Assembly (NCBI GenBank): GCA_963848205.1
Contig: CAWKCV010000006.1
Span: forward strand, 186,001-250,000
Source: BOG-908 sp963848205
GTDB lineage: Bacteria > Pseudomonadota > Alphaproteobacteria > Acetobacterales > Acetobacteraceae
Direction of reading: 5' to 3'
Length of the DNA stretch: 64,000 bases
Below the pieces are notes generated by a model. The model worked only from the letters and a program-made list of their open reading frames with translations, was not told the DNA's origin and made no database searches. A program made the position numbers and the translations under genes. Each line of letters starts with the position of its first letter. The first letter of the stretch is position 1. Shown piece after piece: positions 1-8,713 of this stretch.

Positions 1-500
1 AGTCCGACGTTCGGATCGGATGCGGCCGCCCGGATGAACGCGTCCGCGCCGTCGCCCGCGCCCACCAGAAGCACGCGCTGCATGGCAAGGTCCGGTGCCC
101 CGCGCCGTGGCCTGGCGCGGTATAGCCGGTAGCCGAGGCGGGGCGTGCCGAGCAGCACCATCAAGGTTAGCGCATGCACGATCGGGAAGGTGACGGTCGG
201 CAAATGGACGCCGGTCGCGACCAGCAAGGCGGCGAACAGTGTGGCGCATGCAATGCTGCCGCCGACCACGCCGGCCAGGTCCGACAGGCCGGAGAACCGC
301 CAATATTGCTGCGAGAGGCGGAACGGCAGACCGCCGAGCAGCAGGGTGATGCCGCCGCTGGCGAGAAACCAGAGCGGGTGCAGAAGGCCGCCGTGGGGAT
401 CGGCGATCCACCGCGCCAGTGGCGCGGCGGCTGCCGCCAATGCGCCGTCGAGAGCGACATTGACCAGTATCCGGTTCAGGGAACGATGCGAGCTCTTCAC
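1..500 (-). CDS. FlaA1/CapD-family nucleotide-sugar epimerase/dehydratase, partial (3' end outside window)
   Basis: The reading frame is open from a GTG at 500 down to the window edge, so only the N-terminal 166 or so residues are seen. The start is preceded by AGGCGG. Residues 1-130 are hydrophobic, with several likely membrane segments and a QQYWRFSGLSDL stretch. From residue 140 follows QRVLLVGAGDG, a Rossmann nucleotide-binding motif. This membrane-plus-Rossmann layout is that of the WbpM/FlaA1/CapD family, which makes 4,6-dehydrated UDP-sugars for O-antigen or capsule. It diverges from a WecA/WbpL-type transferase, a common pairing for starting a surface glycan. The catalytic part is outside the window, so the exact substrate is unknown. 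Confidence 0.8.
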   Translation of the reverse strand, partial: MKSSHRSLNRILVNVALDGALAAAAAPLARWIADPHGGLLHPLWFLASGGITLLLGGLPFRLSQQYWRFSGLSDLAGVVGGSIACATLFAALLVATGVHLPTVTFPIVHALTLMVLLGTPRLGYRLYRARPRRGAPDLAMQRVLLVGAGDGADAFIRAAASDPNVG

Positions 501-540
501 CCGCCGCCTATAGCGGAGCCCGCCGAATTGCGGGAGAGAG

Positions 541-1617
541 TTGGCCCATGTTCCGCAATGCCCAAGCTCGCCGATGACGCCAAATATGGTCCCGTTCGCC
601 TTTCTCGGCGCGTTGGCGCTGCTCTCGGCCTTCGTTGTTCAGATCATGCTGCGTCGGGGCGTGCTCGACCATCCTGGCGCGCGCAGCTCTCATTCCCAGC
701 CCACGCCCAAAGGTGGCGGGGTTGGAATCGTGACCGCTTTCCTGGTCGGCGTGACCGCCGTTCTGCTGTCGGGCGGCGGGCGCTTGCCGACCGTGCCGAC
801 GTGCGGCCTGCTCGTGGCGACGTTGGTGATCGCTGTCGTGTCCTATCTGGACGACGTGAAAGACTGGCCCTTTCTGATCAAGCTGGCGGCGCAAACGGGC
901 GCTGCCTGTCTCGTCATCGCCTGCGGCATACGGCTTGGTGGCATCCGGACGACAGGGTTGGCCGGCGCGGGCGGCGACTGGATCGCCACGCTGCTGACAT
1001 TGGCCTGGATCGTGCTCGTGACAAACGCGGTAAACTTCATCGACGGTTTGAATGGCCTGGCCAGCGGTTGCGTCGGCCTCGCGTGTTTGTTCCTGATGCC
1101 GTGGGCCGGCCATGCGCGGGACATGCTGCTGCTGGCATGCAGCCTGGCGCTGGCCGGAGGAATCACAGGCTTTCTGCCTTTTAATTTTCCGCGTGCGCGA
1201 ATTTTCATGGGAGATGTCGGCAGCCAACCTTGTGGGTTCGTGATTGCCTGTCTGGGGATCCTCGTGGCAAGCGAGCCTGGCCGATCCGGAAGCCTTCTGG
1301 CGGTTCCAGCCATGCTGTCGGGCATAATCTTCGACGTGCTGTTCACGCTTGGCAGGAGACTGGTCAATGGCGACCGGCTAACGCAGGCACATCGTAGTCA
1401 TCTCTACCAGATTGCCCATCGGGCTGGTCGGCCAGCTTCCCTCGTCAGCCCGGCCTACTGGCTCTTCACGATCTGGGGGGGTGTATGGGCTCTCACCTAT
1501 GCGGCATCCAATGGAATGCCGACAGCCGGTCAGATTACGTTACTGTTTGCGCCCGAGATTGCCTGGCTCGGACTGACCGTTTTATGGAGTTCGAGAGCAC
1601 ACATAAATCGTTGGTAA
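541..1617 (+). CDS. Polyprenyl-phosphate glycosyl-1-phosphate transferase (WecA/WbpL/MraY family)
   Basis: A multi-spanning membrane protein of 358 residues from TTG 541. Family hallmarks are visible: LDHPGARSSHSQPTPKGGG near the N-terminus, the Asp-rich YLDDVKD loop, NFIDGLNGLASG, GDVGSQ, and the C-terminal HRSHLYQ typical of WbpL-like enzymes. The family transfers a sugar-1-phosphate from a UDP-sugar to undecaprenyl phosphate at the inner membrane, the first step of lipid-linked glycan synthesis. TTG 541 directly follows GGGAGAGAG. In-frame ATGs at 574 and 586 are alternatives that would remove a short non-hydrophobic leader. The gene diverges from the partial CapD-like gene with a 40-bp gap, so the two probably share a control region. 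Confidence 0.88.
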   Translation: MAHVPQCPSSPMTPNMVPFAFLGALALLSAFVVQIMLRRGVLDHPGARSSHSQPTPKGGGVGIVTAFLVGVTAVLLSGGGRLPTVPTCGLLVATLVIAVVSYLDDVKDWPFLIKLAAQTGAACLVIACGIRLGGIRTTGLAGAGGDWIATLLTLAWIVLVTNAVNFIDGLNGLASGCVGLACLFLMPWAGHARDMLLLACSLALAGGITGFLPFNFPRARIFMGDVGSQPCGFVIACLGILVASEPGRSGSLLAVPAMLSGIIFDVLFTLGRRLVNGDRLTQAHRSHLYQIAHRAGRPASLVSPAYWLFTIWGGVWALTYAASNGMPTAGQITLLFAPEIAWLGLTVLWSSRAHINRW

Positions 1618-1640
1618 TCTCGGCGACAAAAGAAAATCGG

Positions 1641-1670
1641 CGCGCGCCGGCACAATCGAGCCGGCGCGCG
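1641..1670 (-). terminator. GC-rich hairpin terminator of the MarR gene
   Basis: An 11-bp perfect stem (1641-1651 with 1660-1670) encloses the 8-nt loop ACAATCGA. On the minus strand it is followed by CGATTTTCTTTTG, a U-rich tract. It sits between two convergent genes. The plus side lacks a T-run, so it best serves the minus-strand marR gene. Confidence 0.7.
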
Positions 1671-1677
1671 CAGTCTC

Positions 1678-2073
1678 TCAGCCGTGGGCGCCGCGTGTGC
1701 GACGCTCATCAGTCCCGGTCTGCGTTTTGCGCTGCGGAGCAGTGGCTTCGCTCATGATGGAGCGAAGATCGCGCAGGAAAGCCGCTCCCTTGAGGGTCCG
1801 CTGCACCAGCACGCTGCGGCGATCCATCGGGTCCACCTTGCGGCGAGCCAGGTCGAGTTCGCCCAGGCGGTCGAGCGCACGGGTAATGGCAGGCTTGGAC
1901 ACATTGAGGTCGGCTGCCAGGCCGCGGACCGTGTGCGCGCCATCCTGCAGGTAGCAGGTGAGGAAAACGCCGAGCTGGCGGGCAGAGAGGTCGGGGCCGT
2001 CGCGGCGGACGAGCGCCACGATGGTGTCGCGCAGGATGCCAACCATCTGGTCGGACTGTTGCGGAGCAGGCAT
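1678..2073 (-). CDS. MarR-family transcriptional regulator
   Basis: A 131-residue protein with a winged-helix core: RDGPDLSARQLGVFL, then VRGLAADLNVSKPAITRALDRL (the recognition helix), then a wing with VDPMDRRSVLVQRT. These are standard MarR features; the ligand cannot be predicted. The start at ATG 2073 is chosen because AAGGA lies 7 nt upstream; an in-frame ATG at 2088 overlaps that site. The C-terminal tail after about residue 110 is polar and probably disordered. It stands alone, convergent with the WecA-like gene and facing a roughly 200-bp AT-richer control region, so autoregulation is likely. Confidence 0.85.
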   Translation of the reverse strand: MPAPQQSDQMVGILRDTIVALVRRDGPDLSARQLGVFLTCYLQDGAHTVRGLAADLNVSKPAITRALDRLGELDLARRKVDPMDRRSVLVQRTLKGAAFLRDLRSIMSEATAPQRKTQTGTDERRTRGAHG

Positions 2074-2127
2074 GTGCTTTCCTTTCATTCACAGCCACAC
2101 GTAAAAAATTCGACGGTGACATGCTGA

Positions 2128-2136
2128 TTGTTACAA
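2128..2136. promoter_or_regulatory. Short palindrome upstream of marR, candidate operator
   Basis: TTGTTACAA is a perfect 4+1+4 palindrome 55 bp upstream of the marR start. Further upstream, GTTCTAA occurs twice (2162-2168 and 2187-2193) in direct repeat, 25 bp apart. MarR regulators often bind short palindromes in their own promoters. No binding is shown here, and the palindrome is short enough to be chance. Confidence 0.25.
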
Positions 2137-2236
2137 GCTGAACGCGTATCGGATCGCTCACGTTCTAAGCCGCTAAAACAAAGAAAGTTCTAAAGTTCCT
2201 CTGTTATTTTCAACTGGCATTCGTATCCAAAACTTC

Positions 2237-2258
2237 AACGCCGGTTAATTCCGGCGTT
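2237..2258 (-). terminator. Hairpin terminator of the M17 aminopeptidase gene
   Basis: AACGCCGG pairs perfectly with CCGGCGTT around the loop TTAATT. On the minus strand it lies about 20 nt after the aminopeptidase stop codon and is followed by GAAGTTTTGG. Confidence 0.55.
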
Positions 2259-2278
2259 TGTAACGGCGCCGGACACGC

Positions 2279-3676
2279 TCAGCGCGGCCGGACAACGCGG
2301 GAAATTCCCTGAAACGCTGCCCGCATCGCCTGAGCCTCGCCGCCGATAGGTCTGCCTGAACGAGTTGCATCGTTCCAGGCATAAACATCGAAATGTGCCC
2401 AACTTGTTCCCGGACACACGAAACGTTGAAGGAACAATGCCGCCGAAATTGCGCCGGCATGTGCCTTCTCCGAAACGTTATTCAGATCGGCAACGTGGCT
2501 ATCAAGCCAAGAATTGTAACCAGACCATAACGGTAACCGCCACACGGGATCGTGCACATCGACCGACGCATCCTGGAACATTCTCGCCAGGGCTTCACTG
2601 TTGGTGAACATCGCCGGCAGATCGGGCCCGAGCGCCACCCGCGCGGCACCCGTCAATGTCGCGAAATCGAGCAGGATGTCCGGCGACGACGCGCAAGCCC
2701 GTGTCAGCAGGTCGCACAGCACCAATCGCCCTTCCGCGTCCGTGTTGCCCACTTCCACGCTCAGCCCGGATCGCGTCAGAATCACGTCGGACGGCCTGAA
2801 CGCATGTCCGGAAATCATGTTTTCCGCACAGCCAAGTTGCAGCTCCAGCCGGATCGGCAGGTCGGCTTGCATGATCAGGCAGGCCAGCCCGAGTGCGATC
2901 GCGGCACCTCCCATGTCCTTCTTCATGCGTAACATGCCGGCGGACGGTTTGATGTCGTAGCCGCCGGTGTCGAAGCAGACGCCCTTGCCGCACAACGACA
3001 CGAGCGGTGCGTCGGCGGGCGCTGTGGCGGACCGCCAGGTTGCGTGCAGCACGCACGGCGCGCGCGTGGACCCGGCCCCGACGGCCGCCACCGCCGGGTA
3101 GTTTTCGGCCAGCGCAGCACCCTCTATCAACTCTGCGTGTGCGCCGCGGGCATCCATCAACGTTTTGGCAATCCGGGCAAGCTCGAGCGGGCCAAGATGG
3201 CTGGCGGGCATGTTGACGAGGTCTCGCACCAGCCAGGTCGACCGCGCTTCCTGCAGCGCCCAGGCGGTGTCGGCGCCGGCGGGCTGGACAAGGCGTGGGC
3301 GTGCGCCTGACGGGCGATGGTGGAGCGCATCGAACCGATATGCGCCGGCCGCGAAGCCGAAAGCCGCCTGGGCCGCCTCCGGACCGGATGGCAACGCCCA
3401 GACCAGGGGCGGCAGCGCGCTGGCCAAGGCGCCCCACACGAATGGATCGTGCGTTTCCCCCAGCCCGAACAAAGCCCCGGCGAGCCCGTCGTCTCCGTGG
3501 AAGAGATGGACGCGGCCTTCCTGGGCCGCAAAGCCGCACGCCTGCGCGGCGGAAGCGGCAGGCCCGCCCAGGCCGGCCAGCACGGTATCGAGCGTAGCAG
3601 GGCGTACCGGGATGATCGGCAGCCCGGCCGCCTGCGCGTCGGTCACAAAACAGTCCAGCGGTCGGTCGAACGTCAA
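2279..3676 (-). CDS. Leucyl aminopeptidase family protein (peptidase M17)
   Basis: A 465-residue cytosolic metallo-aminopeptidase of usual family length. The N-terminal non-catalytic domain (about 1-150) is poorly conserved. The catalytic domain carries GKGVCFDTGGYDIKPSAGM, KKDMGGAA and the diagnostic NTDAEGRL, which hold the di-metal ligands (Lys, three Asp, Glu) of M17 enzymes. It removes N-terminal residues during peptide turnover. TTG 3676 is preferred as start because GAGGAG lies 6 nt before it; a longer frame from TTG 3715 has no ribosome-binding site. The gene diverges from rpoN. The family is certain; specificity for leucine is not. Confidence 0.92.
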   Translation of the reverse strand: MTFDRPLDCFVTDAQAAGLPIIPVRPATLDTVLAGLGGPAASAAQACGFAAQEGRVHLFHGDDGLAGALFGLGETHDPFVWGALASALPPLVWALPSGPEAAQAAFGFAAGAYRFDALHHRPSGARPRLVQPAGADTAWALQEARSTWLVRDLVNMPASHLGPLELARIAKTLMDARGAHAELIEGAALAENYPAVAAVGAGSTRAPCVLHATWRSATAPADAPLVSLCGKGVCFDTGGYDIKPSAGMLRMKKDMGGAAIALGLACLIMQADLPIRLELQLGCAENMISGHAFRPSDVILTRSGLSVEVGNTDAEGRLVLCDLLTRACASSPDILLDFATLTGAARVALGPDLPAMFTNSEALARMFQDASVDVHDPVWRLPLWSGYNSWLDSHVADLNNVSEKAHAGAISAALFLQRFVCPGTSWAHFDVYAWNDATRSGRPIGGEAQAMRAAFQGISRVVRPR

Positions 3677-3792
3677 TTTCGCTCCTCGCCAGCCATGCAG
3701 GCCGTACTTTTTCAACGACGATGGTAAAATTGCGGCAGTGGCCGCGCGCGCTGCATTCCCGTTAAGCGTTTCGCGCTACACACTGCCGATCG

Positions 3793-5310
3793 ATGTCCAT
3801 CGGCCCACGACTCGAGTTCCGCCAAAGCCAGTCCCTGGTCATGACGCCGCAACTGCGTCAGGCGATCAAGCTGCTGCAATTCTCCAATCTCGAAGTGGCC
3901 GCCTTTGTCGAGGAGGAGCTCGAGCGCAATCCGTTGCTCGAGCGTGACGAGCGGCCGGAGATTATCGGCGAACGGCCCGACCCTGCCTTGCCCGAACATC
4001 CGAGCGAGGCGGCCGACAGCGCCGACCTGGTGAGTGCGGCGACGATGGCGACACCGGGCGAAGGTCCGCTCGACCACGAATTCGACGGCTATGAGGCGAT
4101 GGGGCCCGCAGACGGCATCACGCTTGCGTCGGGCTCCGCCGGCGCCGGGGGCAACCAGAGCTTCGAAGCGATGGATCGCGGGCTGGAGGACACGCTCGAG
4201 GAGCGGCCGAACCTGCGCGACCATCTGGGCGAGCAGCTTCGCCTGGCGTTTGCCGATCGCGCGGACCGGCTGATCGGCGCGCATCTGATTGCGCTGCTGG
4301 CGCCGTCCGGAAGGCTCGGCGCCGAACCGGCCCAGATCGCCCAGGCCTTGGGCGCCGATCTCGCCCATGTGGAGGCGGTGCGGCAGCGCATGATGGCGTT
4401 CGACCCGGTCGGCATGTTCGCGCGCTCGCTGGCCGAGTGCCTGGAAGCGCAGTTGCGCGACCGCAACCGGCTCGACCCGTGCATGCGCGCGCTGCTCGAC
4501 AATCTCGACCTGCTGGCCCGGCGCGACATGAAGCGGCTGATGGAGCTGTGCGAGGTCGACGCCGAGGATCTGGCCGACATGGTGGCCGAACTGCGCGCCC
4601 TCGATCCCAAGCCCGGCGCGGGCTGGGGCAACGACAGCCTGCCGCCGGTGATCCCGGACGTGCTGATGCGCGCGGTGCCGGCCACCCCCGGCACACCCGA
4701 CTGGTTTCTCGAGCTGAACCCGGACACGCTGCCGCGCGTGCTCGTCAACGAGGCGTTCGGCGCACGGGTGAGCCGACAGCTCGCCACCAACCCGGCTGGG
4801 CGCGAGGCGCGTCAGTTTCTCGGCGAGCGGCTGGCGGTGGCCAACTGGCTCGTCCGCTCGTTGCAGCAACGCGCGCAGACCATTCTGCGGGTGGCGGCCG
4901 AAATCGTGCGCCGGCAGGATGCCTTCTTCCAGCACGGCGTGAGCCATCTGCGGCCGCTGATCCTGCGCGACATCGCCGAGGAGCTGGGGCTGCACGAGAG
5001 CACCATCAGCCGGGTGACGGCCAACAAATACATCGCCACCCCGCGCGGCACCTACGAGCTGAAATATTTCTTCACCACCGCGATCGCCGGCCAGGGCGGG
5101 CAGACGCATAGCGCCGAAGCCGTGCGCCACCGCATCCGTGCGCTGGTGGGCGCCGAGACTGCGGCCGACATCCTCTCCGACGACGCGATTGTCGCCAGCC
5201 TGCGCAAAGAGGGCGTGGACATTGCGCGCAGAACGGTGGCCAAATACCGCGATGCGTTGCGCATCCCCAGCTCCGTGCAGCGCAAGCGGGAGAAAGCGGC
5301 GACCGCCTGA
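3793..5310 (+). CDS. rpoN: RNA polymerase sigma-54 factor
   Basis: A complete 505-residue sigma-54. The N-terminal activator-interacting region I is Gln/Leu-rich (LEFRQSQSLVMTPQLRQAIKLLQFSNLEV), followed by an acidic region II, the core-binding region, a helix-turn-helix (LGLHESTISRVTANKYIATP), and the C-terminal RpoN box ARRTVAKYRDAL that contacts the -24 promoter element. It directs RNA polymerase to -24/-12 promoters and needs an AAA+ enhancer-binding protein; none is encoded in this window. The gene is followed 48 bp downstream by hpf, the usual proteobacterial arrangement. ptsN, often third in that cluster, is absent. Confidence 0.97.
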   Translation: MSIGPRLEFRQSQSLVMTPQLRQAIKLLQFSNLEVAAFVEEELERNPLLERDERPEIIGERPDPALPEHPSEAADSADLVSAATMATPGEGPLDHEFDGYEAMGPADGITLASGSAGAGGNQSFEAMDRGLEDTLEERPNLRDHLGEQLRLAFADRADRLIGAHLIALLAPSGRLGAEPAQIAQALGADLAHVEAVRQRMMAFDPVGMFARSLAECLEAQLRDRNRLDPCMRALLDNLDLLARRDMKRLMELCEVDAEDLADMVAELRALDPKPGAGWGNDSLPPVIPDVLMRAVPATPGTPDWFLELNPDTLPRVLVNEAFGARVSRQLATNPAGREARQFLGERLAVANWLVRSLQQRAQTILRVAAEIVRRQDAFFQHGVSHLRPLILRDIAEELGLHESTISRVTANKYIATPRGTYELKYFFTTAIAGQGGQTHSAEAVRHRIRALVGAETAADILSDDAIVASLRKEGVDIARRTVAKYRDALRIPSSVQRKREKAATA

Positions 5311-5358
5311 TCGCGCGCCGCATCCCGCCCGTCGGGAGCCGGTTGGGAGTGGCGCGCA

Positions 5359-5958
5359 ATGCAGATCAATGTCTCGGGCAAACAGGTGGACCTGTCGGAC
5401 AGCCTGCGCACGCGCGTGGCCTCCAGCCTGGACGGGATTGCGGCCAAGTATTTCGACCAGGCGATGGAAGCGCACGTGACGTTCGGCCGCGCCCGGAGCT
5501 TTTTCACCTGCGACATCAACGTGCATGCCGGGCGCGGGCTGACGCTGCGAGGCGAGGGAGAGGCGGGCGACGCGAACGCCGCGTTCGACGACGCCGCCGA
5601 GCACATTGCCACCCGTCTGCGCCGCTACCGCCGCCGCGTGAACGACCATCACCGCTCGCTCGCCAGCCGCGAACGCCCGCAGACCGCGCGGGCGTATGTG
5701 CTGCGCGCCGAGCCGGAGAGCGACGGGGCGGGGCCGGAGGTCGAGGTCGCGTCCGCGGTCAACCCGACCTACGCGACGGTCATTGCGGAGAGCAGCACGG
5801 AAATCGCGTCGCTGAGCGTAGGCGACGCAGTGATGCGGATGGATTTGGCGGACCAGCCGGTGCTGATGTTCCGCAATTCGGCAACGGGGGCGTTCAACGT
5901 GGTCTATCGCCGGGCGGACGGGAATATCGGTTGGATCGATCCGGGGGCGGGCGGCTGA
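5359..5958 (+). CDS. hpf: Ribosome hibernation-promoting factor, long form
   Basis: A protein of 199 residues. The N-terminal HPF/RaiA domain (1-100) has the expected MQINVSGKQVDLSDSLRTRV opening and a basic stretch (TRLRRYRRRV) that binds the small subunit. The C-terminal domain (about 135-195; VGDAVMRMDLADQPVLMFRNS, GNIGWIDP) is the dimerisation module of long HPF, which joins 70S ribosomes into inactive 100S particles in stationary phase. GGGAG lies 9 nt before the ATG. It is probably co-transcribed with rpoN. Confidence 0.93.
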   Translation: MQINVSGKQVDLSDSLRTRVASSLDGIAAKYFDQAMEAHVTFGRARSFFTCDINVHAGRGLTLRGEGEAGDANAAFDDAAEHIATRLRRYRRRVNDHHRSLASRERPQTARAYVLRAEPESDGAGPEVEVASAVNPTYATVIAESSTEIASLSVGDAVMRMDLADQPVLMFRNSATGAFNVVYRRADGNIGWIDPGAGG

Positions 5959-5995
5959 TCGAAGCCCGCCGGTGAACGCGTAGCAACACCGCAGG

Positions 5996-8617
5996 ATGGC
6001 GGCCGCGGCCGATGTCGCGTCGATGGTCGCATCGGCGCGGCTATCACGTGCGTCGGGCGACATCGCGGGGTCGCTCGCCTTGTTCCAGGCTGCTTCATTG
6101 CTGCAGCCCGCGCATACCGGTTTGCGGCTGGAAGCGGCGAGCGACCTTCTCAAGCTCGGTCGGACGGAGGAGGCGCAGGCCGAATATCGGCAAGCCTGCC
6201 TGCTGGCGCCTGCCCATCCCGGTCCACGGATCGGCCTGGGCCACTGCGCCCGCCGTGGCGGAGACCGGGCTGCGGCGCTGGCCCATTTTCAGGCTGCCTG
6301 CGATTGCGACCCGGATCATATCGGCGCGCGGTTGGAAGCTGCGGCCGAGCTGCTGGCGCTTGGCCGCATCGATGAATGCGCGGCGACCTATCGAGTTGTG
6401 CTGGCAGGGACGCCGGACCACGCGGGCGCCCGCCTCGGCCTGGCCAATTGTGCACGCAAGCGCGGGCACCTCAACGAGTCCTTGCAGTTGCATCGCGAGA
6501 TCCTGCGGGCTGACCCCTCTCACCAATGGGCACGCCTGCAGGAAGCGGCCGACCTGCGTGACCTCGACCGGCTGGAGGATGCGCAGGTCGCGTATCGTGA
6601 AGCGCTCGCGAACAATCCAAGCGAGCATGGCGCGATGCTGGGGTTGGGCCAGTGCGCGCGACGTTTGGGCGATCGGGAAACGGCGCTGGCTTGGCACGGC
6701 AAGGCGGCGCGTGCGGCCCCGACAATTGCGTGGTGCCGGCTCGAGTGCGCGGTGGATTTACGCGAATTGGGGCGGGTGGACGACGCACTGGCGGAGCTGG
6801 ATGCGGCATTGGCGATGCAGCCGGACGATCCGGTGGTCTGGATGAGTCTCGGGGCCACGCTGCGTGCGGCGAAGCGGCATCAGGATGCGCTGGCGGCGTT
6901 CACCAGAAGCGCGGAGCTGCAGCCGGGCAAGGCCGATCCGCTGCTGCAGATGGCGACGGAGGAACGTTCGCTCGGCCGGCAGGCAGCATGCGACCGCTTG
7001 CTTGCAGCCGCACGGATCGCCGAGCCGGACAACGCGGCCGTGCTGGTTGCCTTGGGCGAACAAGCGCGCATGGCCAACGACGTGCCTCTCATGAGTGAAA
7101 TCTACCAGGCGGGTGTTGGGCTTCACCCCACTCATCTGGGATTGAATTTGGGCTATGCGGACGCGCTGGGCATGCAGGGCCGGCTGGCTGACGCGATTTC
7201 CCACCTGGCGGCGGCCGAACCGCTCTGCTCGAACCCTTTGATGATCGGCTTGAGGCGCCTGGCGCTGCTTCGCCGGGCGGGTTTCTGGCACGCGGCACAG
7301 GTTTTGGCGCGAAGCCTCGTCGAGGCCAATCCGCTGAGCTTCAACGCATGGATGGAACGCCTGGCCTGCGAGGAATTTGTGGGGTCGGATGCCGATATCG
7401 ACGAATGCCTGTCCCGGGCGCCCGCCGCCACGCCGCGCGAGCGCAGCCGGCTCGCGCGCTGCCGGGCCAGGATAGAGGAAGACCAAGGCCAGTTTGCCGC
7501 TGCGTCGGACAGCTACGACGAGGCGGAGGCTCTGGACCCCGGCCAGGCCGAGACACATTTCCTGCGCACCCGTCTCGCGCTGACCACGCTGGATTTGGAC
7601 AGAGCGCGCGCATCCTTGCGCGCCTACATGCAGGCCAATGCGATCACGACTCGGCTGCGCGGCCGTTCCGCGAACGCCAGCCAGACGCATTTCGGGCAAT
7701 TGCTGGATGAGTTCAGCCTCGATGCGGCCGCGCTGCAGGCTACCCGGTCAGCGTGCGAGGCGCCCCCGCAGACCCGGATCGACAAGTTGCTGCGCGTCGT
7801 CGGCATGTATCCCGACAGCACTGCGGCAGCGCTGAGCGTGCTGCATGCGCTCGAGGCTGGCGGCTTCGTCACGAGCAGCGCTCGACCAACCGGCCCGAGC
7901 TTCATTCCGCGCTCAATCGTGCAGTTCTGGGACGATCCGGCGATCCCCGCCGACATCTCGGGCATGATGGCGAGTTGGCGGGAACTGCATCCGGATTGGG
8001 CGATGCAGGTGTTCAGCGACGTGTCGGCACGCGCGTTTCTCGAGCAGATTTTTGGCCCGGTCGCGGGCGCGATCTATGGGCGGATCGAAAGCCCGGCCCA
8101 GAAAGCGGACGTATTCCGCCTGGGCTATCTGGCACATATGGGTGGCGTGTATGCGGACGCCGACGATCGCTGCCACGCCCGGCTTGAGCGCGTGCTGCCG
8201 GCGGGTGCGGCCCTTGTGCTCTATCGCGAGGATTTCGGCACCATCGGCAACAACTTCATCGCCGCCTCTCCGCGCCATCCAATCATCATGCGCGCGTTCC
8301 GGCTGGCGCTCGGGTGCGTCGCCCGCGGCGACGGCGACCTGCTTTGGCTCTCGACCGGGCCCGGGTTGCTGACGCGCGCGTTCGCGCACGCGCTGGCCGC
8401 CGCGGGCGCGAACTGGCCGAGGGTGTTCGAGACAACAACGATCCTGCGCCGGCGGGAGCTGTTCGCCTGCGTAGCGATCCACTGCCAGACCGGCCACAAG
8501 GCGAGCGGGACGTATTGGGGGAACGCAGCGTTTGCGAGGCGAAAAGCCGGCGAGCGCATACCGGACAGTGCGCAAGAGGCCGGGGCAATACCGAACAGGA
8601 CGTTCAGTGATGCCTGA
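5996..8617 (+). CDS. TPR-repeat protein with C-terminal DXD sugar-binding glycosyltransferase domain
   Basis: An 873-residue fusion. Residues 1 to about 480 are tandem 34-residue helical repeats (A...Y/W..A...P.H..AR pattern). Residues about 620-850 form a glycosyltransferase domain: FIPRSIVQFWDDPAIP, then AQKADVFRLGYLAHMGGVYADADD, whose D-A-D matches the DXD metal/nucleotide-sugar site of the Gly_transf_sug family (Och1/capsular mannosyltransferase-like). It probably adds a sugar to a glycan or protein, with the TPRs recruiting a partner; acceptor unknown. It lies only 37 bp after hpf, where ptsN is commonly found, and 97 bp before a secreted Hint-domain protein. No convincing ribosome-binding site precedes the ATG. 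Confidence 0.8.
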   Translation: MAAAADVASMVASARLSRASGDIAGSLALFQAASLLQPAHTGLRLEAASDLLKLGRTEEAQAEYRQACLLAPAHPGPRIGLGHCARRGGDRAAALAHFQAACDCDPDHIGARLEAAAELLALGRIDECAATYRVVLAGTPDHAGARLGLANCARKRGHLNESLQLHREILRADPSHQWARLQEAADLRDLDRLEDAQVAYREALANNPSEHGAMLGLGQCARRLGDRETALAWHGKAARAAPTIAWCRLECAVDLRELGRVDDALAELDAALAMQPDDPVVWMSLGATLRAAKRHQDALAAFTRSAELQPGKADPLLQMATEERSLGRQAACDRLLAAARIAEPDNAAVLVALGEQARMANDVPLMSEIYQAGVGLHPTHLGLNLGYADALGMQGRLADAISHLAAAEPLCSNPLMIGLRRLALLRRAGFWHAAQVLARSLVEANPLSFNAWMERLACEEFVGSDADIDECLSRAPAATPRERSRLARCRARIEEDQGQFAAASDSYDEAEALDPGQAETHFLRTRLALTTLDLDRARASLRAYMQANAITTRLRGRSANASQTHFGQLLDEFSLDAAALQATRSACEAPPQTRIDKLLRVVGMYPDSTAAALSVLHALEAGGFVTSSARPTGPSFIPRSIVQFWDDPAIPADISGMMASWRELHPDWAMQVFSDVSARAFLEQIFGPVAGAIYGRIESPAQKADVFRLGYLAHMGGVYADADDRCHARLERVLPAGAALVLYREDFGTIGNNFIAASPRHPIIMRAFRLALGCVARGDGDLLWLSTGPGLLTRAFAHALAAAGANWPRVFETTTILRRRELFACVAIHCQTGHKASGTYWGNAAFARRKAGERIPDSAQEAGAIPNRTFSDA

Positions 8618-8713
8618 TAAAGAGGCCGGTTCGAGTTTGCGGCGGCAACATTTTTCTTGAAAGAGAGGCGGAAATCTGCCAATGCGTGAGGAGACTTATA
8701 CCGGGAGATCGGC

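Noticed and set aside
3712..6153. 813-codon open frame on the minus strand
   Set aside because: It is antisense to rpoN and hpf. It is rich in Arg/His/Ala/Gly with no recognisable domain, as expected of shadows in GC-rich DNA.
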